Shown one piece after another: positions 1 through 5,764 of a stretch of 15,683 nucleotides of DNA (position 1 is its first letter; each line of letters starts with the position of its first letter). The DNA is from Rhodobacterales bacterium (GTDB lineage: Bacteria; Pseudomonadota; Alphaproteobacteria; Rhodobacterales; Rhodobacteraceae). Below the pieces are notes generated by a model. The model saw only the letters and a list, made by a program, of their open reading frames with translations. It was not told where the DNA came from and did no database searches. The position numbers and the translations under genes are program-made. Location: NCBI GenBank assembly GCA_009992615.1, contig JAACVA010000024.1, positions 1 through 15,683 on the forward strand, read 5' to 3'.

Positions 1-448
1 GCCAGCCCCCCGTCCGCCGTGCGACCAGCGCCGCGCCGGACAGCGCCAGCACCAGCATTGCGGCGGCGCCCATCGCCATGGCGATGCGGCCACCATCGCC
101 CAGGAACAGCGAACGGTGCAGGTTGGTCAGCCAGCGCTGCGTCTGATTGGGGTCGGCCGAGCCCGCGCCAAGGCCGGTTGCGGGATCGATGACGGCCGCG
201 CCGGGCGTGCCCTGATCAAACCAATAGGCGGTGATCCGCCCCGAGGGCGCGCGGCGAATCTGCTCAACCCCCGGATAGGCGGCCTGGATGCGCGCCGCCA
301 GGGCGGCAACATTCAACTCCGCCTCGGCCTGTGGTGCGGCAAGCCTCTCGGCCGCCGGAAACACCGACAGAGCCGCGCCGCTGAGCGCAAGGACAGTGAC
401 GAGAGCCAGGGCCAGAAGACCCGGCCAGCGATGAAGAACGCGGATCAT
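1..448 (-). CDS. PepSY-associated membrane protein, C-terminus beyond the window edge
   Basis: The first 149 residues are visible. Helix 1 (about residues 8-31) follows the motif LHRWPG and ends in LSGAALSVFPAAERL. A soluble PepSY-like segment (about 45-105) follows, then NLHRSLFLGDGGR (109-121) and a second helix (about 122-143) ending in VARRTGGW. This is the usual pattern of the PepSY_TM family, inner-membrane proteins often tied to reduction of iron or extracytoplasmic redox partners. H6 and H111 are candidate haem or cofactor ligands (inference). Some family members are fused to a flavodoxin-reductase domain; whether this one is cannot be seen. The start is supported by AAGGAG eight bases upstream, and this Shine-Dalgarno begins within the TAA stop of the upstream DUF2271 gene, only 12 bases away, so the two are likely translationally coupled. 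It is the last visible gene of the unit starting at 1344. Confidence 0.85.
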   Translation of the reverse strand, partial: MIRVLHRWPGLLALALVTVLALSGAALSVFPAAERLAAPQAEAELNVAALAARIQAAYPGVEQIRRAPSGRITAYWFDQGTPGAAVIDPATGLGAGSADPNQTQRWLTNLHRSLFLGDGGRIAMAMGAAAMLVLALSGAALVARRTGGW

Positions 449-460
449 GGCCCTGTCTCC

Positions 461-931
461 TTACATGTCGTAGGTGAAGCCGGCGACATAGCGACGCCCG
501 CGCACCGGTTTGCCCGCGTTCTCCGTCGTCAGCGGCACCGCGATTTCATTCGGGCTTTCGCGCATGTCCTCGACGGCGGCATCGACGTGCAGCGTATAGC
601 CGGCATCGAACAGGGCATCAGAGAGGTCAAGCGTGATCTCCAGGCTGCGGCCTGCGCCAACGCTGGCGCCGGTGATGCCGTTGACCTGCGCCTTATCCCC
701 GCCTGTCAACCGATACCAGTCGCTCAGGTGCTTGTAATATTTCGACTTGCCCCCGGCCATCCAGAGACTGCCCACATAGGCGCCCGAGGGATCGGTGACG
801 TAAAGCGCCAGATAAGCGCCATCACCGCCGTAAGAGTTCAGGGTTGTCGTCATCGTGACGGGGCGCGCCATGGCGAGCCCCGGAAGGGTCAGCGCCGTGG
901 TCAGCGCAAGCGTTGCAAGAAGCGATTTCAT
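461..931 (-). CDS. DUF2271 periplasmic protein with a flavinylation-like motif
   Basis: 156 residues. A signal peptide covers about residues 1-22 (MKSLLATLAL... ending AMA). The mature part has the DUF2271 layout: an N-terminal beta region (AYLALYVTDPSG), the segment KHLSDWYRLTGG (68-79), then NGITGAS (84-90) and a beta C-terminal half (LEITLDLSD, YTLHVDAAVEDMR). DUF2271 proteins are exported, poorly characterised and commonly sit beside PepSY membrane proteins, as here. N84-x-x-T87-G-A-S90 resembles the D-x-x-[S/T]-G-A-[S/T] site at which ApbE attaches FMN, with Asn in place of Asp; covalent FMN at S90 is an inference. No apbE gene lies in the window. The ATG was chosen because it begins a clean signal peptide and has AAGGA nine bases upstream; an in-frame extension to 1072 would overlap the upstream gene and lacks a signal sequence. 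Confidence 0.85.
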   Translation of the reverse strand: MKSLLATLALTTALTLPGLAMARPVTMTTTLNSYGGDGAYLALYVTDPSGAYVGSLWMAGGKSKYYKHLSDWYRLTGGDKAQVNGITGASVGAGRSLEITLDLSDALFDAGYTLHVDAAVEDMRESPNEIAVPLTTENAGKPVRGRRYVAGFTYDM

Positions 932-969
932 TGCGGGGAGTCCTTGTCTGGAAGGTATGTGGAAAAGCC

Positions 970-1344
970 TCAGTTCACCTTGACCTGCGGCGGGGTGCCA
1001 TTGCCGAACAGGCCGTTTTGCGGCGGCGCGACGGTGCCGGCGGGCGCGGGATTGCCGGCCCCGGAACGACAATCGTCATCTTCTTCCGCGTCGCAATCAT
1101 CTTCTTCTTCTTCCTCGTCATCGTCATCGTGACCACGCCGGGAAGAGTTTCGATCGTGGCGGTCTTTATCATCATCGCCATCACTCGCCAGGATCAGGGG
1201 CAGCGTCTGCGCCGCGTCATCGAACACCGCCGCAAAGGGAGCCGGGCCAGTGTTGGCGGGGGTGTGCATTGCGCTCCAGGCGGGCAAACCGATGGCGGCC
1301 GTCAGTGCCGTGGTCGCGACGAGAAGCGTGAGTGTCTTTCGCAT
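970..1344 (-). CDS. secreted, highly acidic low-complexity protein
   Basis: 124 residues, family not recognised. A clear signal peptide (residues 1-25, cleavage likely after AWSA) leads into a short linker, then a strongly acidic tract (about 55-92) with runs of four Asp and five Glu. Two cysteines, C84 and C92, lie inside the tract and could pair or hold a metal. The C-terminal third is Gly/Pro/Asn rich (GAGNPAPAGTVAPPQNG). The protein is probably disordered and periplasmic, and binding of divalent cations is a plausible role (inference). The start has AGGAG eight bases upstream. It is the first gene of a minus-strand unit continuing into the DUF2271 and PepSY membrane genes (38-base gap) and is preceded by a putative operator shared with the nearby response regulator gene. 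The opposite-strand frame through the same tract gives only Ser or Phe/Ile/Val runs and is not a gene. Confidence 0.75.
   Translation of the reverse strand: MRKTLTLLVATTALTAAIGLPAWSAMHTPANTGPAPFAAVFDDAAQTLPLILASDGDDDKDRHDRNSSRRGHDDDDEEEEEDDCDAEEDDDCRSGAGNPAPAGTVAPPQNGLFGNGTPPQVKVN
1069..1128 (-). repeat. in-gene trinucleotide tract (GAY/GAR codons)
   Basis: On the minus strand this stretch is almost entirely GAT, GAC, GAA and GAG codons, encoding residues 73-92 of the acidic secreted protein (D4, E5, D2, C, D, A, E2, D3, C). The plus strand reads as TCN/TTC triplets. Because the repeat unit is three bases, slippage would lengthen or shorten the acidic tract without shifting the frame. Confidence 0.7.
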
Positions 1345-1400
1345 GGCAGGGTCTCCTTTTCATCTGCTGGGCAATATCTGCGGGTGTGACCTGAGGCGTT

Positions 1401-1440
1401 CCTGACGGCGCAGCGATTCCTGCTTCAGCTTGCCGTCAGG
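1401..1440. promoter_or_regulatory. putative response-regulator operator upstream of the acidic protein gene
   Basis: TTCAG at 1424-1428 and GTCAG at 1435-1439 form a tandem repeat with 11-base periodicity (pentamer, six bases, pentamer). The 16 bases at 1425-1440 match 2568-2583, upstream of the response regulator gene, at 15 of 16 positions. In addition CCTGACGGC (1401-1409) and GCCGTCAGG (1432-1440) are perfect inverted arms 22 bases apart. OmpR-type regulators such as BqsR and PmrA are known to bind tandem pentamers about one helical turn apart, so this is a likely binding site for the regulator encoded at 2628-3287 (inference). No convincing -35/-10 pair could be placed next to it. Confidence 0.55.
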
Positions 1441-1466
1441 AAAAAGCCCCGCCGGAAGGGCGGGGC
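1441..1466 (-). terminator. intrinsic terminator after the cytochrome b gene
   Basis: On the minus strand GCCCCGCC (1466-1459), a five-base loop and GGCGGGGC (1453-1446) form a perfect 8-bp GC stem, followed at once by TTTTT (1445-1441). It lies 50 bases beyond the stop codon of the cytochrome b561-type gene and separates that unit from the acidic-protein unit, which must therefore use its own promoter within 1345-1440. Confidence 0.85.
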
Positions 1467-1515
1467 AAGGTGGGCCGCACGGATGTTCGGCCTTGGGGAT
1501 TTCGATCAGCCCGGG

Positions 1516-2157
1516 TCAGGCAATATCGCCGGGGCCGGGCGCGCGTTTGTCGCCGGTCACCATGGCGCGGGCGAGGTTTTCGTGATGTCGGAAGGAGGCC
1601 AGAACGACGCCCCCCACATGCAGCACCACCAGAAACAGCATCAGGTTGGCAAAAACCCCGTGCAGATCCTCGATCACTTCGCTGCCGCCTTTTTCGCCGC
1701 CATTGTCCGCCCAGGCGGGCGCCACGATCTGCGGCAGTCCGGGCAGCAGCGCCAAGCGCGCGGGCTCGATTGAAAGCCAGCCGGTCAGCGCGGTGCCCGA
1801 CAATGTCAGCAGCAGCGCCAGGATCATCGCGGCACCCACCGGGTTGTGCCCGAGATAGCGCCGTTCGTTGCCGCGCTTCATGTCCCCGAGATAAGACAGC
1901 GTGGCGGCGGGGCCCTTCAGAAATTGGCTGAAACGGGCATAGTGGCTGCCGACCAGGCCCCAGACCAGGCGGAAGGCGACAAGACCGGCCACGACATAAC
2001 CGGCGATCTGGTGGACTGTGGACAGATCCTCGGCGCTCAGCCAAACCACAGCAAAGACCGCGACGAGGCCCCAGTGGAACAACCGCACCAGGGGATCCCA
2101 GATGCGCACCGTGCCGGGGACTGTGCGTGATGCGTCATCTGTGGCGGCATCAGTCAT
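1516..2157 (-). CDS. cytochrome b561-type di-haem membrane protein
   Basis: 213 residues with about four membrane helices, matching the bacterial cytochrome b561 / Ni-Fe-hydrogenase b-type family. Recognisable blocks are VRIWDPLVRLFHWGL (H28), TVHQIAGYVVAGLVAFRLVWGLVG (H49), GHNPVGAAMILALLL (H104) and DLHGVFANLMLFLVVLHVGGV (H166, H180), ending in FRHHENLARAMVTG. H28, H49, H166 and H180 are the likely haem axial ligands by family pattern. Such proteins pass electrons between the quinone pool and periplasmic partners. The start overlaps the stop of the upstream PepSY gene by 8 bases and was chosen because the domain begins soon after; an in-frame extension to 2241 would be a Lys-rich run lying wholly inside the PepSY gene. 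The loop at residues 150-162 (DNGGEKGGSEVIE) is probably periplasmic. Translational coupling to the PepSY gene is likely. Confidence 0.9.
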   Translation of the reverse strand: MTDAATDDASRTVPGTVRIWDPLVRLFHWGLVAVFAVVWLSAEDLSTVHQIAGYVVAGLVAFRLVWGLVGSHYARFSQFLKGPAATLSYLGDMKRGNERRYLGHNPVGAAMILALLLTLSGTALTGWLSIEPARLALLPGLPQIVAPAWADNGGEKGGSEVIEDLHGVFANLMLFLVVLHVGGVVLASFRHHENLARAMVTGDKRAPGPGDIA

Positions 2158-2482
2158 TTTTGTCTTCTTCGCTTTCATCGCTCCGATCCTTTTTGCGGCG
2201 GTCTTCGTCGTATTCATCTTCATATTCGATCTCGATGACATCCAGTGTGGCGGGATGAACCGTCACTTCGATTTGGCGACCCTCGGCATCACGACCGTCT
2301 ATTTCATAGCAACCATCGTCGATCTTGATCCGGCGCACCGACCAGCCGTTCGTTTCGGCCAAACTTGCGACGGCATGGCGCGGTTGCCAATCCGCCATGG
2401 GAACGAAGCAATCGTCATCGGCCAGGGCCACCCCCGCCGGGAAAACCGCGAGAAAGCCAAGAATTGTCAAACTATTCTTCAT
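2150..2482 (-). CDS. small periplasmic PepSY-domain protein with charged tail
   Basis: 110 residues: a signal peptide (1-21, MKNSLTILGF... VALA), then a single PepSY domain (about 28-85; VPMADWQPRHAVASLAE, GWSVRRIKIDDGCYEIDGRD, IEVTVHPATLDVIEIE) and a highly charged tail (86-110) rich in Asp, Glu and Lys. C25 and C58 could form a disulfide. PepSY proteins of this length are a frequent companion of cytochrome b561 genes and OmpR-type two-component systems in Proteobacteria, often under control of that system. Here the gene runs divergently from the response regulator, with 145 bases between the starts. AGGAG lies nine bases before the ATG. The acidic tail parallels the acidic protein at 970-1344. 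Function is unknown; a ligand- or cation-sensing accessory is possible (inference). Confidence 0.87.
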   Translation of the reverse strand: MKNSLTILGFLAVFPAGVALADDDCFVPMADWQPRHAVASLAETNGWSVRRIKIDDGCYEIDGRDAEGRQIEVTVHPATLDVIEIEYEDEYDEDRRKKDRSDESEEDKND

Positions 2483-2566
2483 GGGCCAAACTCCTCGTTG
2501 TGACCTGCCTTGACATCTTCATGCGCCGCAAACCTTACGGGAGCCTGAAGCGAGGACCACCCCGGC

Positions 2567-2605
2567 GTCAGCTTTCCGTCAGGCGGGGCGGTCAGGACAG
2601 GTCAT
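2567..2605. promoter_or_regulatory. putative operator between the divergent PepSY and response-regulator genes
   Basis: GTCAG occurs at 2567-2571, 2578-2582 and 2591-2595, with a degenerate GTCAT at 2601-2605. The first two are exactly 11 bases apart, a pentamer-N6-pentamer array like the published BqsR and PmrA sites. The core at 2568-2583 is shared at 15 of 16 bases with 1425-1440. Its position in the 145-base divergent gap suits autoregulation of the regulator together with control of the PepSY/cytochrome b unit. Function is inferred. Confidence 0.6.
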
Positions 2606-2627
2606 CTGACAAGGAACGGAAGCTGCC

Positions 2628-3287
2628 ATGCGCATTTTGCTGATCGAAGACGATACCGTCCTGGGGGCTGCCGTGCGCGACCAGATCGCGGGCGACGGTC
2701 ATTCGCCGGACTGGGTAACCCGGCTGGATGCCGCCGCAGATGCCATGGCCGGTGCGGCCTATGATCTGGTGCTGCTTGACCTGATGCTGCCCGATGGCCG
2801 TGGCATCGGTTTTCTCAAGGCACTGCGCACAGCGGGCGGCGTGACGCCCGTCATCATTCTGACCGCGCTCGACCAGGTGTCAGACCGAATTGAGGGGCTG
2901 AACGCCGGCGCTGACGATTATCTTGTCAAACCGTTCGATCTGTCCGAACTTTCGGCGCGGATCGGATCGGTCGCGCGGCGCTATACCGGCAACCCAAACC
3001 CGATCGTCACCCATGGCCCGCTGGAAATCGACCTTGCGGCGCGCAGCATCCGGCGGGCCAACAGGCCGGTGCAGCTGACCGCGCGAGAATGGGCGCTGTT
3101 TGAGGCATTCCTGTCCCGCCCCGGTCAGCTGTTGTCCAAGGCACAGCTGGAGGACAAGCTTTACGCCTTCGATGCCGAGGTGGAAAGCAACACCATCGAG
3201 GTTCATGTCAGTCGCCTGCGCAAGAAGCTGGGCAGCGGGATCATCGACACCGAGCGGGGCCTTGGTTATCGCCTGGGCAAGCCATGA
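2628..3287 (+). CDS. OmpR-family response regulator
   Basis: 219 residues. The receiver domain (1-112) shows the acidic pair E7-D8-D9, phospho-acceptor D51 in LVLLDLMLPDG, T79 (VIILTALD) and K101 (DDYLVKPFD). The C-terminal winged-helix DNA-binding domain (about 125-217) has LTAREWALFEAFLSRPG, the recognition-helix segment NTIEVHVSRLRKKLG and the wing TERGLGYRL. It resembles the QseB/PmrA/BqsR/TctD group. The start has GGAAG five bases upstream. The stop overlaps the start of the sensor kinase gene (ATGA), so the two are cotranscribed and coupled. By position and by the repeated GTCAG elements at 1424 and 2567, its likely targets are itself and the two minus-strand envelope units (inference). 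Confidence 0.95.
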   Translation: MRILLIEDDTVLGAAVRDQIAGDGHSPDWVTRLDAAADAMAGAAYDLVLLDLMLPDGRGIGFLKALRTAGGVTPVIILTALDQVSDRIEGLNAGADDYLVKPFDLSELSARIGSVARRYTGNPNPIVTHGPLEIDLAARSIRRANRPVQLTAREWALFEAFLSRPGQLLSKAQLEDKLYAFDAEVESNTIEVHVSRLRKKLGSGIIDTERGLGYRLGKP

Positions 3288-4618
3288 GGTTGCCCCGCAG
3301 CTTGCAGGCACGGCTGGGGCTGTCGCTTGGTATTCTGCTGACGGTTCTGTGGATTGCTGCGGCCTCGGTCACTGCGGTGATCCTGCGCAACGAGATGGAT
3401 GAGGTTTTCGATTCAGCGCTTCGGGAAACGGCCCAGCGTCTGTTGCCGCTGGCCGTTGTTGACATCGTCGGGCGCGAGGACGACGGCGTGACCCAACGTC
3501 TCGCCTCGATCCGCAACTATGAAGAGTTTTTCACCTATGTCGTGCGCGACGATCTGGGGCGCATCCTGCTGCAATCGCGTGCGGCTGACCCGGCGGTGTT
3601 TCCTGTCTATGACGGGCCGGGTTTCCGCGAGACGGCAACGCACCGGCTGTTCAACGATGACGCATTGCAGGGCACGATCCGTATTACGGTGGCCGAGCCG
3701 TTGGCGCATCGCGCCGGCGTTGCGCGCGAAATCCAGATGGGGTTGGGGTTTCCCCTGCTGATCGTGGTGCCGATTGCGCTGTTTTCGATCATTCTTGCGG
3801 TGCAGACAAGTTTTGCACCGCTGCGCCGGTTTCGGGAACGTCTTGAGGCGCGCAACGCCCGCGATCTGTCGCCCGTTCCGGCCAGCGATCTGCCGTCCGA
3901 AATCGTGCCGATGGCAGCCACCTTGAATGGCCTGCTGGATCGCCTGAACGCCGCCTTCGAGGCCGAGCGCAGTTTTGCGGCCAATGCGGCGCATGAATTG
4001 CGCACGCCGCTGGCCGGGGCCATTGCCCAGGCACAGCGGCTGCAATCGGAAACCGCCGATCCCGCCGCAATTGCCCGCGCCGCCGAGATCGAAGCGACGC
4101 TGAAACGGCTGACGCGGTTGTCGGAACGGCTGATGCAACTGGCGCGCGCGGAAGGCGGGCGGCTGCGGCTGGATCAGGCATCCGATCTGCGGACGGTTGC
4201 GCGCATGATCGCCGACGATCTGGGCCGGGGCGCCGCGCAGGGCCGGATCGTGCTGCGCCTTCCCGAAACGCCTGTCCTGTCCGATCTTGACCCCGACGCC
4301 TTCGGCATCCTGTGTCGCAACCTGATCGACAATGCGTTGCGCCATGGTGCCGCGCAGACCCCGGTCAACGTGACACTGACGGCGCGCGGTACGTTCAGCG
4401 TATCGAACGAAGGGGTGGCCTTGTCGCCCGAGACCCTTGAACGACTGACAACGCGGTTTGAACGCGCTGGGGCTGCCAGCGAAGGCAGCGGGCTGGGCCT
4501 GGCGATCGTTGCCGCGATTGCCGAACGCAGCGGCAGTGAACTGGTTCTGGTGTCGCCATGTCCGGGCCATGCGTCGGGGTTCGAGGCGCGCGTCAGGTTG
4601 CCGGTCGCGACGATGTGA
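3284..4618 (+). CDS. membrane sensor histidine kinase, partner of the upstream regulator
   Basis: 444 residues. Helix 1 (about 12-35), a periplasmic sensor of about 115 residues (36-152) beginning NEMDEVFDSALRETAQRLLP in the style of the 2CSK_N domain, and helix 2 (about 153-174) are followed by a short HAMP-like linker. The dimerisation and phosphorylation helix has FAANAAHELRTPL with H237. The ATPase domain has the N box NLIDNALRHG (346-355) and a G box GSGLGLAIVAAIA. The D-x-G-x-G G1 box is degenerate: SVSNEG occurs where it is expected. It belongs to the QseC/TctE/PmrB-like group. The periplasmic part is acidic overall but no known metal-binding motif is obvious. The signal is unknown; the adjoining PepSY, cytochrome b and acidic proteins suggest a cation, metal or redox cue (inference). 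Confidence 0.93.
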   Translation: MRLPRSLQARLGLSLGILLTVLWIAAASVTAVILRNEMDEVFDSALRETAQRLLPLAVVDIVGREDDGVTQRLASIRNYEEFFTYVVRDDLGRILLQSRAADPAVFPVYDGPGFRETATHRLFNDDALQGTIRITVAEPLAHRAGVAREIQMGLGFPLLIVVPIALFSIILAVQTSFAPLRRFRERLEARNARDLSPVPASDLPSEIVPMAATLNGLLDRLNAAFEAERSFAANAAHELRTPLAGAIAQAQRLQSETADPAAIARAAEIEATLKRLTRLSERLMQLARAEGGRLRLDQASDLRTVARMIADDLGRGAAQGRIVLRLPETPVLSDLDPDAFGILCRNLIDNALRHGAAQTPVNVTLTARGTFSVSNEGVALSPETLERLTTRFERAGAASEGSGLGLAIVAAIAERSGSELVLVSPCPGHASGFEARVRLPVATM

Positions 4619-4728
4619 GTGATGCGCCGACCATATCCCGGATTGGTTGCCAGAGGGTAAAGCGGCGTGTCGCCCTGCGATGAAATGTTCCTTTCCCGAC
4701 GTGCAGACCCGTTGTAAAGTCATGGGTA

Positions 4729-5115
4729 ATGACGCACCGTCAACGCCAACCCCGCGCGCGCCTCGGCGCATTTGCGCTTTTGCTGATCGTCGGTTTTCTG
4801 ACTGTGACGGGCGGTTTCGCGCGCGCGCTCGACACGGGCCATCTTGTCACGCTCGAAATGCGGCTGGCGCCTTTTCTGGCTGCCGGTGGATCGCTTGCCG
4901 ATCTGTGCGAAGATGGCGAATTGTATTGTCCGGGGTGTGCCGAATGCGCCACCTGTTGCCTGCATATGGTCGTCACCGTGCCTGCCGAGTCTGCCGTTGC
5001 CGATCTGTGCCAGCGGCTTGTCGCGGCCCGGTATGCGGCGCACAAACCGATTGCTGCGCGGTCGGTTGAACGGCTTCTTCTGCCACAGACCCGCGCGCCC
5101 CCTGTCCACGTCTGA
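4729..5115 (+). CDS. small Cys-rich exported or membrane-anchored protein of the copper cluster
   Basis: 128 residues, no confident family; the layout resembles DUF2946-type proteins. A basic N-terminus (RQRQPRARLG) and hydrophobic segment (12-30) make a signal peptide or anchor. Six cysteines cluster at C60, C67, C70, C73, C76 and C77 (CPGCAECATCC), followed by H79-M80, with another Cys near 97. That density suits Cu(I) binding. It precedes the PCu(A)C gene by 76 bases on the same strand, with SCO next, so a role in copper handling for oxidase assembly is likely (inference). Alternatively it could be a structural Cys protein unrelated to copper. The chosen ATG gives the hydrophobic N-terminus; no strong Shine-Dalgarno is visible, so the start is moderately certain. 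No clear promoter or terminator was found in the 110 bases after the kinase gene. Confidence 0.65.
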   Translation: MTHRQRQPRARLGAFALLLIVGFLTVTGGFARALDTGHLVTLEMRLAPFLAAGGSLADLCEDGELYCPGCAECATCCLHMVVTVPAESAVADLCQRLVAARYAAHKPIAARSVERLLLPQTRAPPVHV

Positions 5116-5191
5116 CGATCAAAATCCACACCCAATCAACCTTGCCGCGCTGGTACAGCGTTGGCACATCCAAATCGTGGAATCATCACAC

Positions 5192-5698
5192 ATGTTGAAG
5201 AAACTTGCTTTTATCGCGGCACTTGCCGTCACGGCTGCGCCCATCTGGGCCCATGAATACACCGTTGGCGACCTGGAAATCAGCCACCCCCATGCGTTTG
5301 AAACACCGCCCATGGCGATGACGGGCGGCGGTTTCATGTCCATCACCAACAGCGGCGCCGCCGCTGACCGGCTGATCGCCGTGCGCGCGGATTTTCCACG
5401 GGTCGAGCTTCACCAATCCGTCTTGACCGATGGTGTTGGCAAGATGCTGTCTTTTGAGGGAATCGATATCGCGCCGGGTGAAACGGTGCTGCTGCAACCG
5501 GGTGGGTATCATGTGATGTTCATCGGCTTGGCCGGGCGCCAATTCAAGGAAGGCGAAAAGATCGCGGCGACGCTGGTCTTTGAACAGGCGGGTGACCTTG
5601 CCGTCGAGTTTTCCGTCGAAAAGCGCCCTGTCGGCATGGGCATGGGCATGAAAATGGACCATGGCAAGATGCAGATGAACGGTATGTCGGGCAACTGA
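5192..5698 (+). CDS. pcuC: PCu(A)C periplasmic copper chaperone
   Basis: 168 residues: signal peptide (1-20, cleaved after IWA), then the PCu(A)C cupredoxin-like domain. The copper motif is complete and correctly spaced: H74, ten residues, M85, 21 residues, H107-x-M109 (within PGGYHVMFIGL). The family carries Cu(I) in the periplasm and delivers it, with SCO proteins, to the CuA and CuB sites of cytochrome oxidases. The C-terminus (149-168) is Met-rich with a DHGK segment (GMGMGMKMDHGKMQMNGMS), a likely extra Cu-binding tail seen in some homologues. The ATG at 5192 starts the signal peptide; an in-frame extension upstream overlaps the previous gene and reads as out-of-frame sequence. The Shine-Dalgarno is weak. 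The SCO/SenC gene follows 66 bases on. Confidence 0.93.
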   Translation: MLKKLAFIAALAVTAAPIWAHEYTVGDLEISHPHAFETPPMAMTGGGFMSITNSGAAADRLIAVRADFPRVELHQSVLTDGVGKMLSFEGIDIAPGETVLLQPGGYHVMFIGLAGRQFKEGEKIAATLVFEQAGDLAVEFSVEKRPVGMGMGMKMDHGKMQMNGMSGN

Positions 5699-5706
5699 CC
5701 CGGCTG

Positions 5707-5744
5707 CGCTGCGGGCGTTCTGTGGCGCGCGCAGCGTGTTTTTT
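5707..5744 (+). terminator. hairpin plus T-run between the PCu(A)C and SCO genes
   Basis: 5707-5717 and 5726-5736 pair as an 11-bp GC stem with one mismatch and an 8-base loop, followed after two bases by six T (5739-5744). It ends 20 bases before the SCO start codon, so it may partly terminate and set a lower level of SCO, or stabilise the PCu(A)C message. Confidence 0.6.
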
Positions 5745-5764
5745 CCCATTTCAGGATACAAATC

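Noticed and set aside
116..1132. Long plus-strand open frame (338 residues) with a poly-Ser end
   Set aside because: It is antisense to three well-supported minus-strand genes; the Ser run is the mirror of the Asp/Glu codon tract, and the protein is Arg/Gly-rich without family features.
2510..2538. TTGACA at 2510-2515 as -35 of the response regulator promoter
   Set aside because: The -35 is perfect but the sequence 17 bases on (CCTTAC) is a poor -10, and the start codon is about 90 bases further downstream beyond the putative operator.
3413..4771. Minus-strand open frame of 452 residues opposite the kinase gene
   Set aside because: It lies antisense to a clear histidine kinase with overlapping coupled start; its composition (Arg, Gln, His, Gly rich) is typical of a mirror frame in GC-rich DNA.
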